From positions 620,001 through 684,000 of the forward strand of contig CBDFIU010000004.1 of the NCBI GenBank assembly GCA_965248235.1: a stretch of DNA of 64,000 nucleotides. Direction: 5' to 3'. The notes under the pieces are model-generated. The model saw only the letters and a program-made list of their open reading frames with translations, was not told where the DNA came from and made no database searches. A program made the translations under genes and the position numbers. Shown piece by piece: positions 31,509 through 41,700 of the stretch. The stretch is from UBA6623 sp965248235 (lineage in GTDB: Bacteria; Acidobacteriota; Terriglobia; Bryobacterales; UBA6623). Position 1 is the stretch's first letter, and each line of letters opens with the position of its first letter.

Positions 31509-32423
31509 TCAAAACTTCGTGAAAGCCTGAAATTCCTTGTAGCGGCGCTCGATCTCGTCACGCGTGAGCGTTCGCAAACGCCCCACGCCGAACTGTTCGC
31601 AGCAGAAACTACCCATGACCGACCCGTAGATCATTGCCTTGCGCAACTGTGCATGCGTGGCTTCATCTATGTCGGTGATGCCCTCGCCGGCCAAATAGCC
31701 CATGAATCCGCCCGCGAATGAATCCCCCGCCCCGGTCGGATCGAAAACCGTCTCGAGCAGGAAGCCGGGCGCGATGAAATAGCCCTCCGGGCGAAACAGC
31801 ACGGCGCCGTATTCGCCTCGCTTGATGATGACGGTGTGCGGCCCCATGTCGTGGATGCGTTGGGCCGCCTGGCGCAGGTTGTAATCCCCGGAGAGCTGCC
31901 GCGCTTCCTGGTCGTTGATGAGAATGAAATCCCAGTCGCGAATCGTCTCGCGCAGCTCCTTGGGCGTTCCCTCGATCCAGAAATCCATCGTATCGCCGCC
32001 GATAAAGCGAGGGGCCGTCAACTGACCGCGCACTTTCTTTTGGAGCGCCGGGTGAATGTTACCCAACAAGGCATAGGGCGTCGAGCGATAGCTTTCCGGC
32101 AGCTTGGGATCGAAGTCGGCGAATACGTTGAGATCCGTCGTGAGCGTCGTGCGCTCGTTCATGTCGCGCGAATAGACCCCGGCCCAATAGAACGTCTTGC
32201 CGGGAACTTTCTCGAGCCCGGCGAGATCGATGTTGTGATCGGCGAGAATGCCCTCGTCGTCGGGCGAAAAATCGCTGCCCACCACCCCGACCAGGCGCAC
32301 CTCGGTGAAATGGCTCGCGGCGATGGCAATGTAGGTGGATGAACCGCCCAACAGGCGGTCCACTTTACCGTGTGGAGTTTCCACGCCGTCATAAGCGACG
32401 GATCCAACGACGAGAAGGGACAT
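31509..32423 (-). CDS. PfkB-family carbohydrate/nucleoside kinase
   Basis: The 304-aa kinase shows the ribokinase/PfkB signature: LGGSSTYIAIAASHF near the N-terminus (GG switch region) and the catalytic DPTGAGDSFAGGFMG near residue 235. INDQEARQL and TVIIKRGEYGAV are typical internal blocks. PfkB enzymes phosphorylate sugars or nucleosides with ATP. It lies 100 bp downstream of mtnP on the same strand, so a role with methylthioadenosine/adenosine salvage is plausible but not proven. Confidence 0.85.
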   Translation of the reverse strand: MSLLVVGSVAYDGVETPHGKVDRLLGGSSTYIAIAASHFTEVRLVGVVGSDFSPDDEGILADHNIDLAGLEKVPGKTFYWAGVYSRDMNERTTLTTDLNVFADFDPKLPESYRSTPYALLGNIHPALQKKVRGQLTAPRFIGGDTMDFWIEGTPKELRETIRDWDFILINDQEARQLSGDYNLRQAAQRIHDMGPHTVIIKRGEYGAVLFRPEGYFIAPGFLLETVFDPTGAGDSFAGGFMGYLAGEGITDIDEATHAQLRKAMIYGSVMGSFCCEQFGVGRLRTLTRDEIERRYKEFQAFTKF

Positions 32424-32523
32424 AGGGGACTTTCCTTATCTAGCTGACCGCGAACTCAACAGACTGTTTGAAGAATCGGCTCGGACGGCGCGCAACCGTA
32501 ATCTCCGAGTGTGGCGCACCGCG

Positions 32524-33378
32524 CTAGAGATACTTGCCGATCAATAGATCATACTTTTCGCGCGAGGCATCGGAAATCTTCGCGCGGTCGGTGAGAATCG
32601 CATTCTTCAGCGCCGAGCTATGCGGCCCCGGCCCGGAGGGGATGTTCTTCACCGCCTCGAGCGCGACGGCTTGGGCGCTTTCCGCGTTTTGCGTCAGGTA
32701 GGCGATCACTTGCTCGACGGTCACCGCATCGTGTTCTTGGTGCCAACAATCGTAATCGGTCACCATGGCGACGGTGGCGTAGGAGAGCTCCGCCTCGCGG
32801 GCCAGTTTGGCCTCTTGCAAGTTCGTCATGCCGATCACGTCGAAGCCCCAACGGCGATGCAGGTTCGATTCGGCGCGAGTCGAAAACGCGGGCCCCTCCA
32901 TGCAGCAGTACGTCCCGCCGCGGTGGACCGTCACTCCGACTTTCTCGCAAGCTCTTTCGGCCACCGAGGCCAGCGTCAAGCAAACCGGATCCGCGAACCC
33001 GATGTGCACGACGACGTCTTCGTCGAAAAAAGTCGACGGTCGCCCTTTCGTGCGATCGACAAACTGGTCGGGGATCACGAAATCAAGCGGCTTGTATTGC
33101 TCCTGCAGCGACCCGACAGCACTGAACGATAGGACCCACTCGACACCGAGCTTCTTGAGGCCGTGGATGTTCGCGCGAAAGTTGAGGTTCGACGGCATGA
33201 TGCGATGGCGACGCCCATGCCGGGCCAAGAAGGCGGTCCTGCGTCCGCCGAGATTGCCGACGATAAAGGCATCCGAAGGGCTGCCCCACGGCGTGTCGAC
33301 CACGATCTCCTCGCGCTCGGTCAGGGCATCCATGTTGTAGAGCCCGCTGCCGCCGATGATTCCAATTTCCGCCCGCAT
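32524..33378 (-). CDS. mtnP: S-methyl-5'-thioadenosine phosphorylase
   Basis: The 284-aa protein belongs to the purine nucleoside phosphorylase family and fits MTA phosphorylase: IGIIGGSGLYNMDAL at the start, FLARHGRRHRIMPSNLNFRA (phosphate and ribose contacts), TYCCMEGPAFSTRAESN and IGMTNLQEAKLAREAEL (substrate site with M-T-N). It splits MTA, a by-product of polyamine synthesis, into adenine and methylthioribose-1-phosphate. The spermidine-synthase-like gene 1.2 kb away and the following PfkB kinase fit a polyamine/methionine-salvage setting. Confidence 0.92.
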   Translation of the reverse strand: MRAEIGIIGGSGLYNMDALTEREEIVVDTPWGSPSDAFIVGNLGGRRTAFLARHGRRHRIMPSNLNFRANIHGLKKLGVEWVLSFSAVGSLQEQYKPLDFVIPDQFVDRTKGRPSTFFDEDVVVHIGFADPVCLTLASVAERACEKVGVTVHRGGTYCCMEGPAFSTRAESNLHRRWGFDVIGMTNLQEAKLAREAELSYATVAMVTDYDCWHQEHDAVTVEQVIAYLTQNAESAQAVALEAVKNIPSGPGPHSSALKNAILTDRAKISDASREKYDLLIGKYL

Positions 33379-33500
33379 AAGGCAGTCATTCTAGCACCGA
33401 AGCCGGAAAGGGCTGTGACGAAAAGCAGCGTTCCCGATTCCGCGCCGGACCTACTCCATGCCTAAGGCAGCGACAGCGCCCGCGAAAAGCCCGCCCCTAC

Positions 33501-33611
33501 GGGGCTGCGAAAAATTGGGGACTGTACCGAGCGCCGACCCCAATAAGTTCCATCAAATCAACAATTTCTCCTGGCGCGAAGTGGAACTGTCCCCCATTTT
33601 TTCACAGCCCC
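33501..33611. repeat. Imperfect long inverted repeat (MITE- or REP-like)
   Basis: A 28-bp left arm (33501-33528, GGGGCTGCGAAAAATTGGGG and onward) is mirrored by 33583-33611 with a few mismatches, around a 54-bp centre without a gene. The right arm reaches the stop codon of the PP2C gene. It resembles a small non-autonomous element. A second copy in this window was not found. Confidence 0.5.
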
Positions 33612-34330
33612 TACCCCGCCGAAAATTCGATCACTACGGCGGTGAGATTATCGCGGGTACCGGCGCGCAGGGCGGCGCTCAGCAGACGTTCGAGCGCTTT
33701 GTCGGCACCGCCGCTCTTGCCGAGGATGTTGGCGAGCTCCTCGTCGGGGAGGACACCGTGCACGCCGTCGGTGGTAATCAAAGCGCGGTCCCCGGGTTCA
33801 AGCGAGACCCGCGCGATGTGGACCAAGATGTCCTCCGATGAGCCGACGGCCATCGTGAGGACCCGGCCGACGTCGTCATCGAGTTGAGCGGCAGTGGGAC
33901 GCCAAGCCGCTTCGTTTCCAAGCGTGTGGTCATGGGAAAGCTGAGTTAGTTCGCCTACGCGCCATAGATAGAAACGGCTATCGCCGACGTTGGCGATGTA
34001 GAGTGTGTCGGCCTCCCATACGCAGGCGACCGCGGTCGAGGCCATGCCGGCGCACTTTCCGTCCCTGGCGGCGCGCTCTCGGACGACGTCGTTCGCTTGC
34101 CGGACCGCCTCGCGCAACCGTTGCTCGGGCGGCAGGTCTTCCTCGGGCGACCGCAGGTAGTCCATAACGGCTTCGGCGGCGGCTCGCGAGGCCGCCTCGC
34201 CGCAGGGCGCTCCGCCCACGCCGTCGGTGACCACGGCGGCGGAAGTCTCCCCGTCGGCCAGCCAGCAATCTTCGTTCTTCGAGCGAATCGGGCCGATCTC
34301 GCTCTTGCCCGCGATGTCGACGGCTTTCAT
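33611..34330 (-). CDS. PP2C-family protein serine/threonine phosphatase
   Basis: The 239-aa protein has the PP2C metal-binding landmarks: IGPIRSKNEDCW, VVTDGVGGAPCGE, NVGDSRFYLWR, ITTDGVHGVLPDEE and DNLTAVVIEF. It would remove phosphate from Ser/Thr residues and usually opposes a Hanks-type kinase, though no kinase gene is adjacent. ATG 34330 (MKAVDIAGKS) gives the standard N-terminus; the frame extends 33 codons further upstream without similarity. The stop codon lies in the right arm of the 33.5-kb inverted repeat. Confidence 0.85.
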   Translation of the reverse strand: MKAVDIAGKSEIGPIRSKNEDCWLADGETSAAVVTDGVGGAPCGEAASRAAAEAVMDYLRSPEEDLPPEQRLREAVRQANDVVRERAARDGKCAGMASTAVACVWEADTLYIANVGDSRFYLWRVGELTQLSHDHTLGNEAAWRPTAAQLDDDVGRVLTMAVGSSEDILVHIARVSLEPGDRALITTDGVHGVLPDEELANILGKSGGADKALERLLSAALRAGTRDNLTAVVIEFSAG

Positions 34331-34439
34331 GGCGAATGGTTCGTGGAAAACGCGGGCTACAGCGAGCGCCCGCCGAGGAAGCTCCATCGCATCAATTGTC
34401 CCGCTCCGCGCAATATAGGCTGTCTCCACGTTCCGCGCA

Positions 34440-35456
34440 TTACGGGCCGCCGGCGATCAATGCTCCCCGGAGTTCCCGACCTCTTCCCAGCAATTGCTCG
34501 ATCGGACGCCGGTCGCGGTCTTTCTCGATCGTCTTGTCGTGATAGAGATGACATTGCGCGCAACGGTCTTGCGTAGTGCCTGTCCCCGCGTGGCAGGCCA
34601 CGCAATCGCCGATGCCCGATACGAGCACATCGCCCGTTTCGACACTGCCGGCCGCGTCACGATGACACGATGAACACTCCACCGCCCGGTGTGCCCGGTG
34701 ACTGAACAGGGCGTGATCGAACCACGCCTCGCCCAACGGCGATCCCTCGACGTACCGTCCGGCGATCGGGTTGACGGGCTTGACGCGCGGGACCCCGCCT
34801 TGCCGATCCCCGTACTCATGGCAATAGACGCACTTGCGATCGAAGAGGAATCGCGAGGAGCGGTCCGTGACTGCGGCAAGCCAGATTTCGGGATTACGCT
34901 CGGGCTCGGCGCCGCGTTCGATCGGCGTATCCACGACATTGGGCCGGGAGGTGAGCAAGTCGCGATAAGACGTTTCGATGAAATCGCGGGTGGCCGCCGC
35001 GTCCCGAGCATGCGGCGCGGGCCTCGCGCTCTCGCCTTGAAGCTGCAAAACGTCGAATTGCAGTTCCTGCTCGTGGCAACTCAGGCAATGCTTTTCGAAG
35101 TTCACCGGCAGCAGATCGCCCGTCGCTGAGCCATGGCAGTCGCTGCATTGCATGGGTAATTCGATATTGCGAATCTTCTTAGCCTCCGCCGGCATGTGAA
35201 CGGCGTGATTGAGCCGCAGCGGGCGCGTGTCGGACTTTTCGGACCGCGGGAAATCCGGATGCTCGTTTTGGTGGAAAACGGTGACGGAGGCGGCGATCGA
35301 GGCACCCCGAATGCCGAGTCCCGTCAGGTCCTCGTGACAACGCGTGCAATTGCCGTCGCGAACGAACGCCAAGCGCGCATCGCCCTGGTGCTCGACGTGA
35401 CACTCGGCGCAACGGGCGGCGGCGAGGTGCGCGGACGCGGCGGCCTCGGCGCTCAC
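34440..35456 (-). CDS. Octaheme c-type cytochrome, 5' end doubtful
   Basis: The frame contains eight CxxCH haem motifs (CAECH, CTRCH, CSDCH, CLSCH, CVYCH, CSSCH, CVACH, CAQCH), so it is a multihaem electron carrier of the cytochrome c3/NrfH-like superfamily, normally periplasmic. It opens at GTG 35456, which overlaps the stop of the small upstream frame (GTGA). No signal peptide or membrane anchor is encoded from this start, although haem attachment needs export. Either the N-terminus lies in the upstream frame and a frameshift separates them, or the gene is truncated. Confidence 0.7.
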   Translation of the reverse strand: MSAEAAASAHLAAARCAECHVEHQGDARLAFVRDGNCTRCHEDLTGLGIRGASIAASVTVFHQNEHPDFPRSEKSDTRPLRLNHAVHMPAEAKKIRNIELPMQCSDCHGSATGDLLPVNFEKHCLSCHEQELQFDVLQLQGESARPAPHARDAAATRDFIETSYRDLLTSRPNVVDTPIERGAEPERNPEIWLAAVTDRSSRFLFDRKCVYCHEYGDRQGGVPRVKPVNPIAGRYVEGSPLGEAWFDHALFSHRAHRAVECSSCHRDAAGSVETGDVLVSGIGDCVACHAGTGTTQDRCAQCHLYHDKTIEKDRDRRPIEQLLGRGRELRGALIAGGP

Positions 35457-35611
35457 GTGAGCCGGGCCGTCGTGGTCTTCTTGGCGATGGCGCCGGGAAA
35501 CTTGCCCCAGATTTGGGGGCGAATGTCGGCGAAGTCTGGAACCTGAGCCAGCTCTTCGGCGCTGACCGGCGTGCCGCCGAGATCGGCTTCGAGGATGACT
35601 TGTTTCGCCAT
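35453..35611 (-). CDS. Small frame preceding the octaheme cytochrome
   Basis: A 52-codon frame starts at ATG 35611 (AKQVILEADLGGTPVS), contains PQIWGKFPGAIAKKTT and stops at 35453, overlapping the cytochrome GTG by 4 nt. It has no haem motif and no signal peptide, and no clear ribosome-binding site. It may be a separate coupled gene or the N-terminal part of the cytochrome separated by a frameshift. Confidence 0.4.
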   Translation of the reverse strand: MAKQVILEADLGGTPVSAEELAQVPDFADIRPQIWGKFPGAIAKKTTTARLT

Positions 35612-35844
35612 GAGAAAAAAGAGCTGTCAGGACCCACGCGCGGACCTTCGACAGTTTCCTAGTATCTCAGTTAACACCGCGTTAACAGGTGAGGAGCGGA
35701 GGTGGCGCGGGCGTCCACGCTTGCCGCGAACCGATTCATCGGTTCGTCTCCCCTGACTTTGCGAATCTCCCACGCCCGGCAATTCAGATGTTCCCCCAGT
35801 TGAGCGCCGGCCGCACTAGTGCTAAAGTTGCTCAACAGAAAGCC

Positions 35845-37191
35845 ATGCTGATGCGAACCTTGCCGTTGACCCTATCCCTCTTCATGCTGAGCGCTGTCGG
35901 GCTATCCGCCGGCGACGCCGAGAATCAGGCCCTCTACGATCTGCTCACGAACAAAGGCCCGGCCGAGGCGCAAGCAGCCGCGGTGCGGGAACGTTTCAGC
36001 ACTGACCAAATGCGCGCCGGCGCGGCGGTTGCGGCCCACGGCGGCGACTTCGTTTGGGCCGTCGAATCGGAGCACGAACCCTTTCTCTACGTGGACGACA
36101 AGCCTGTGCTCGCGATGCGTTCGCTCGGCGGCAATCTCTGGGTGCACACGGCGCGCCTGGTGACGGGGCGCTCACATGCTCACCACTACCGGGTCGGCGG
36201 TGAGATCCTCGGCGGCAAGCGATTCGATACCGCCGCATTTACCGAAGACTCCTATCCACGACCCGGCGTACCGCAAGGAAAACTCTCCGAACAAATGGTC
36301 ATCGAGAGTCAGGTCTACCGCGGCTGGAAGGTTTCTTATTGGGTCTACGCCTCCCCCGGCGTCGACCCCGCCGTGCCCTCGCCGGTGATGGTCTGGCAAG
36401 ACGGACACCGCTTCGTTTATCGCGGAAAACGTTCGCGACTGATGACTGTCGTCGAGAACCTCGTGCACGAGGAGAAGATCCCGCCGATGGTGCTTGTGCT
36501 GATCGCGCCCGGCTATATCGGGGATGCCGACGATTCCCGATACCATCCCAACGACAACGTTCGGCAAATGCGCAGCATTCTCTACGACACCGTCAACGAC
36601 GACTACAACAAGATGGTTCTGGCCGAGATCTTCCCGGAAGTGGATAAGCATTACAGGCTCCGCTCCGACGGCTACAGCCGGGCGACTGCCGGGCAGTCGT
36701 CAGGCGGAATCTGCGCCTTCAACTCCGCTTGGTGGCGTCCCGAGGCGTTCGCGCGGGTGCTTTCGCGCATCGTCAGTTTCACGCCGCTGCAATGGTTGCG
36801 CGGCCAGTCGAACCCCGAGCAACGTTGGGGCCTCGACGACCCGGCGGGGTTCGTCGAGGGCGGTGATATGTACGCCACGTTGGTGCGGCGGCGGGCGAAG
36901 CGCAATATTCGTGTCTGGCTTGAAGACGGTTCGTACGATGCCGAATTCGAGAGGGGCAGTTGGCCCCTCCAGAACATCCGCATGGCCAACTCGCTCAAGA
37001 TGCGCGAATACGATTTCTATTTCAGCTTCGGCAACGCGCAGCACAACACGCAACACGGCAATGCCGAGCTGCCTCGCGCGATGACTTGGCTGTGGCGCGG
37101 CTACGACTCGGCGAAGACCGGCCAAGAATTCAAGATGGAACCCGCCGAAAAGAACCGCCCCTATTTCCGCGTTGCCGTTGTGAATCGCTAG
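35845..37191 (+). CDS. Exported esterase D/enterochelin-esterase-like hydrolase
   Basis: The 448-aa protein has a signal peptide (TLPLTLSLFMLSAVGLSA), an N-terminal Ig-like/E-set region (residues about 85-150) and an alpha/beta-hydrolase domain like Fes or esterase D. The nucleophile elbow is GQSSGG near residue 290; MVWQDG, VLIAPGYIGD and HNTQHG are further family blocks. Such enzymes release ferulate, trilactone or acetyl groups. Two ATG codons (35845 and 35851) could start it. It neighbours the sulfatase homologue and the second DUF3604 gene, both also exported. Confidence 0.75.
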   Translation: MLMRTLPLTLSLFMLSAVGLSAGDAENQALYDLLTNKGPAEAQAAAVRERFSTDQMRAGAAVAAHGGDFVWAVESEHEPFLYVDDKPVLAMRSLGGNLWVHTARLVTGRSHAHHYRVGGEILGGKRFDTAAFTEDSYPRPGVPQGKLSEQMVIESQVYRGWKVSYWVYASPGVDPAVPSPVMVWQDGHRFVYRGKRSRLMTVVENLVHEEKIPPMVLVLIAPGYIGDADDSRYHPNDNVRQMRSILYDTVNDDYNKMVLAEIFPEVDKHYRLRSDGYSRATAGQSSGGICAFNSAWWRPEAFARVLSRIVSFTPLQWLRGQSNPEQRWGLDDPAGFVEGGDMYATLVRRRAKRNIRVWLEDGSYDAEFERGSWPLQNIRMANSLKMREYDFYFSFGNAQHNTQHGNAELPRAMTWLWRGYDSAKTGQEFKMEPAEKNRPYFRVAVVNR

Positions 37192-37336
37192 AAAACCAAA
37201 ACGATCGCAAACCGAGCCGCGCGCGTCAAGCAAGCGGTAAGCGACAATACCACCCCGAAAGCGCCGACGGTGGTGGTCCCCAACCGCCGCCCCAAAGGTA
37301 ACCTCCACCCACCCTCTTGAAACAACGCCCAGCCCG

Positions 37337-38689
37337 CTACACCCGCATCTGCTTCCGCCAGCCCGTTACGACAGCATCAAGTTGTCGTCTTTCGTTGGGA
37401 AAGCGACTGGAAAGATCCGTCTCTTCCTCTTGATCGGCCAGCAGATCAATGAGCATCTTTTGCTCGCCGATCTGGAGACGCTTCCAGCGGCCTTGGCGGG
37501 CGGCAAAGCTTGGCGCTAGGCCTAGGCGCTTGGCTTCAAAACCCCACAACAAAGTTCTCCGCGCGGGTTTGCGTTGCGACGCCAACAAATCGAAGATGTC
37601 GGAACCGTCGAGTGGCCGCAAAGGCCGACCCTCCAACCCCGCGACCCGCCGAAGCGTCGGAAACCAATCCAGATGAATAGTCGGTTCGGCCGACAGGGCC
37701 CCCGGCACAATCCATTTCGGCCACCGCGCCACACAGGGCACGCGAATACCGCCTTCGGTCAACTCGTACTTCCCGCCGCGAAATGAACCGTTATCGCCCA
37801 CCCCGTCGAGCGCGGGGTTTCGTCCGAGCTTTTCCCAGCCATTGTCCGAGGAAAAGATAACCAGCGTGTTCTCGGCGTTGCCCCCCGAGTCGATCGCATC
37901 GAGCACCCGCCCCACGCCGTCATCCATCGCTGAAACCATACCGGCATAGACCCGGCGATTGTGGTCCGGATAATGCGGATACAGCGCGGACCATTTCTCG
38001 GGCACCTGCAAGGGGGGATGCGGCAGAGCCAGTGAAAGCATCAGAAAGAAGGGCTTATCGCGAGGCTTTTCGGCAAACTTCACAGCCTCCTCATGCAGCA
38101 ACTCCGGGAAGTACCCCTGCTGATCCACCGGCGTGACTCCGCGATAAAGCGCCGGTTGCCCGTGGAACCCGCCAGCCGGCGAGGTGTGCGTGTTGTAGTC
38201 GATCGAGGCGTTCAAGAATCCGTAGAAAGTTTGAAAGCCCCGCCGCAGCGGATGACGCTCATACCCGAGGCCGAGATTCCACTTGCCGATCAGAGCCGTT
38301 TCGTAGCCCGCGCCGGCAAGCATATCACCGAGCGTGTTTTCGTCAAGCCCCAAGCCGCCGTCTTTGTCTCCGTCTCGCAACGGACCGCTGACGCCGGTGC
38401 GCTGGGGGTAGCGGCCCGTGAGCAGACCGGCGCGCGAAGGCGCGCCGGCCGGCGCCGAGGCGTAGTGCGCCGTCAATCGCATCCCCTCCGCCGCCAGCCG
38501 ATCGACGTGAGGAGTTTCAATCCCCCGCCAACAGCCGAGGTCACGATAACCCAGGTCATCGGCAAGAATGAAAACGATATCGGGCGGCGGGCCGAAAGGA
38601 CCGCAACTAACCGAAGCCGCCGTGCCGGCCGCGGCGCCCGCTCCCAGAAATCGTCTTCGCGAAAATTTCAAGTAATCCTCACGGGGCAC
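37337..38689 (-). CDS. Sulfatase-family protein lacking the formylglycine cysteine
   Basis: The 450-aa protein begins with a Tat signal (SRRRFLGAGAAAG) followed by a possible lipobox ending VSC. It matches arylsulfatases: ILADDLGYRDLG (metal Asp pair), ETPHVDRLAAEG, LLTGRYPQRTG, IGKWNLG and FSSDNGWEKLG (metal Asp/Asn). At the C/S-x-P-S-R site that is converted to formylglycine, this protein reads AGAPSRAGLLTG, with Gly in place of Cys. Ordinary sulfatase chemistry should be impossible. It may be a pseudoenzyme, or a phosphodiesterase-like member with changed chemistry. Confidence 0.82.
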   Translation of the reverse strand: MPREDYLKFSRRRFLGAGAAAGTAASVSCGPFGPPPDIVFILADDLGYRDLGCWRGIETPHVDRLAAEGMRLTAHYASAPAGAPSRAGLLTGRYPQRTGVSGPLRDGDKDGGLGLDENTLGDMLAGAGYETALIGKWNLGLGYERHPLRRGFQTFYGFLNASIDYNTHTSPAGGFHGQPALYRGVTPVDQQGYFPELLHEEAVKFAEKPRDKPFFLMLSLALPHPPLQVPEKWSALYPHYPDHNRRVYAGMVSAMDDGVGRVLDAIDSGGNAENTLVIFSSDNGWEKLGRNPALDGVGDNGSFRGGKYELTEGGIRVPCVARWPKWIVPGALSAEPTIHLDWFPTLRRVAGLEGRPLRPLDGSDIFDLLASQRKPARRTLLWGFEAKRLGLAPSFAARQGRWKRLQIGEQKMLIDLLADQEEETDLSSRFPNERRQLDAVVTGWRKQMRV

Positions 38690-38724
38690 TCGGGGGCGTG
38701 GAGTTGAGTCCGTTGCGAGCGGGA

Positions 38725-41700
38725 CTACTCACTCGCCTCGCCGCTCACCCAAATCGGAGAGCTCCAACCGATCTGGCGGTCACGGTCGGATTGTCGCACG
38801 CGCAAGTAGTAAAAACTCGCTTCCTCGCCGGGTGTTTGATTATCGCGATATTCGAAATCGACGCGTTGGGTCCCGGGTCGACTCGAATAGACCATCTTGT
38901 TGTCCTTCACGATCTCGATCTCGCCGATCGGCGCCGTCCCCTCGACATGCACGCGGAATCTAGGCGGTGATGAAACCCGCCCCTCATCGCCCATCAAATA
39001 CTCCCGGTCGCCGTCGATCAAGCGAAAGTCGAGGATGATATTGTCGGTCGCCCCGTAGGTATGCCGTTTTCGAATGGAGTCGACCAAGGCTTCGCGCGAG
39101 TTGTCTTCCGCCAACAGCATCGAGTAGGCGGTGTGAACCCCCAAATGATCGGAGCTGGCCTGCACGCCGAGCCGATACCCCTTGGCCCAAGCCTTCGAGA
39201 CAAAGCCCGCCGGCTTTAGCCCGCCGAATTGTTTCGCGATGTCATCGGGGTCGGCGGCGCGCCAACAGTCGTCGCATTCGTAACTGGTGCGGTCGCTTTG
39301 ATAGATCTCGACCACCGGCTCGACTTCCGGATCGTAGTCGGCCCAATCGGTCCCCATGCCGGTCGCCGAAGTATGGGGCATCGCAATCCCGTTGTACTTG
39401 CGCAAATAAGCGAAAAATCGCTCCGGGCCTTGGCGAACATAAGCAAACCCATCGGTCCCCGTGTTCCACTCGTAATGCTGCACATCGAGAATCGGCGCCC
39501 CGCGATACGGGAAGATCACATTGCGATGGCCGTTGGGATATGGAAGGGAACGCTCGTAACCGAACAGCGGCACGAATTGCTTGCCGACCCGAAACAGGTC
39601 GACGAACTTCTGACTCCGGCACCAGTCGTACTCATCCATCACGCCGAAATTGTGTTCGGTGACGGCGAGGAAATCGAGTGCCGCGGCATCGATCGCATAG
39701 CGGTAGGTGTCGAGCAGCGAACCGTCGTTATAGCCGTCCCAGGAAATTTCGGTGTGGCGATGCATGTCGCCGCGATAGATTTTGTAGCGCTTGCCGCCGA
39801 CCTCATACGTATAGTCGCGAATCCGTTGCACGTCGCCCGCTTCGTCGGCGTGAACCGGGCCGACGCCGTCGCGCGGTTGCAGCGCCACAGGGACCTGCGG
39901 CGCGCGTGGCGCGGGAGCAGCCGGCGGGGGATTGTACGCACGCAACGTGTGCCGGACATCGCCTGTTTCCGGTACTGGAAGGCGCGCGGCAAACACATCC
40001 GGCAGTAGGTTTACAAAGTCGCGAAAGTTACGCCGGTCGGTCGGCCAAGCGGCGGCGAGTCGCCCCTCGGAGTCGCGAGCCAAGTGAATGCGCATGTCGC
40101 CGCGGCCGGTGCTATAGGGCACCAGCACGGGCGGCGACCATCGCCGGCCGTCATAGAACGACCCGTAAATCTCCCACAGCGCATGGTGAGACGGGGTTCG
40201 GTTATAGACGTTGTGTTGCGCCGGCCGGCGGTGACGGACGAACGCCCAAACGCGATTCGAGCCGTCGACCGCAAGCCGCGGATATTCGTAGAAATTACCG
40301 CCCGGCCCCGGATCCGGCAGCGCCTCCTCGAGACCTTGCATGGGCTCCAGCAGCCGCCCGTTCTCGTAAACCGCCATGCGAATCTTACGTGAAGTGTAGA
40401 GCCCCACCGCGTTCGCCGTGATGTCGAAAGGGTAACCCCAGTCCTTGCCCCAATTGATGTCCGACTCGTGCCAAGCGGCCCACAGGCGGTCTTGGTTGTC
40501 GACAGCGAGTGAAAGATAGGCTTCGAAACGCTCGGTCGCGGCGAACCGGACTGGAGCTTCGAGTCGTCCGGCGACGAGCGGTCTCATCCAGACGTCGTAG
40601 CCTTTCGGCCCATACTGATCCCATCCGATGTAGACCCTGTTGCGACTATCGACGGCAATCGCCGGCTCCCAGCAATTGGGGGCTTCGGGCGCGCTGACGC
40701 GAATCTCTTCCGACCAGCCGTTTTCGACGTCGCGCGAGCGGTAGAAGATTCCCGCGCGGCCTTCACGAAACCCCTGCCACGCCAAATGCAAGCGGCCATC
40801 GGGACCGCGCACCAGCCGGTGCTGGATGTCGGGTTGCGGAGCCCGGCTCAGCCTCTCGATCAACGACCAAGATTGTCCGTCGCCCTTTCCGTCGTAACCG
40901 CGAGCATAAAGGTCCCAGTTGTCGTCGACCCTCTCGGACCACACAACCCACACCTTCCCCGCGGCGTCCTCGGCAACGGCGGTGCGGTAAACATCGCCCC
41001 CCTCCGGACTCACCGCATGCGCTTCTCTATCGGGGCCGGCGCCGCTCGCGGGAATTTGCTCGGCGTAGACGCGATCCGAGCCGTTGCGGAAGCCGCTCCA
41101 CGCAACCCAAAGCGACCCGTCTCGCGAACTGCTGAGCGAAGAGTAGTCGTTGTCTGTCAGGCGTTCGTCGATGCCCCGCTCATCGATAACCCGCTCGCCC
41201 CCTCGCCCCACCAGCACCGGCACCGCCGAGTTCCGCACGACGATTCGTCCGTCGAGGAAGGCCTTGGCGCCGGCGGCGGGAATCTCCCCGATCCGAAAGC
41301 GTATGTCTCCCTGGGCGGTCTTCAGTTGAACGCGCGTCGCCGGGTTCGCCCGCAGGTACACATAGAATCGCGGGCTGAGGTACACGGTTCCCGGCAGGTC
41401 TTGGAGAATTCCGACGTCGTGGTTGCGGCGCTTAAAGGGAACGGCCGCGCGCATCGAAGCTTCCCAACGACGCGGCGGATGAATCAAGTCGCCCACGCCC
41501 ATCTCGTAACCGATCAGCGCCGCGAGTTCGCCGTTCTCGATTTCGATGCTGCCGTCCCATTTCGTCTTCGATGTGTCGCCGACTCCGAAAGTGACAAGCA
41601 ACGCCGTATCGGCGCCCGGCGGGGGATTACGCAATGTCGTCTGCGTGGAAGATTGCCCGAAGACCGGGCCCGACATGGCAACGAGACAAAGAAGGATCCC

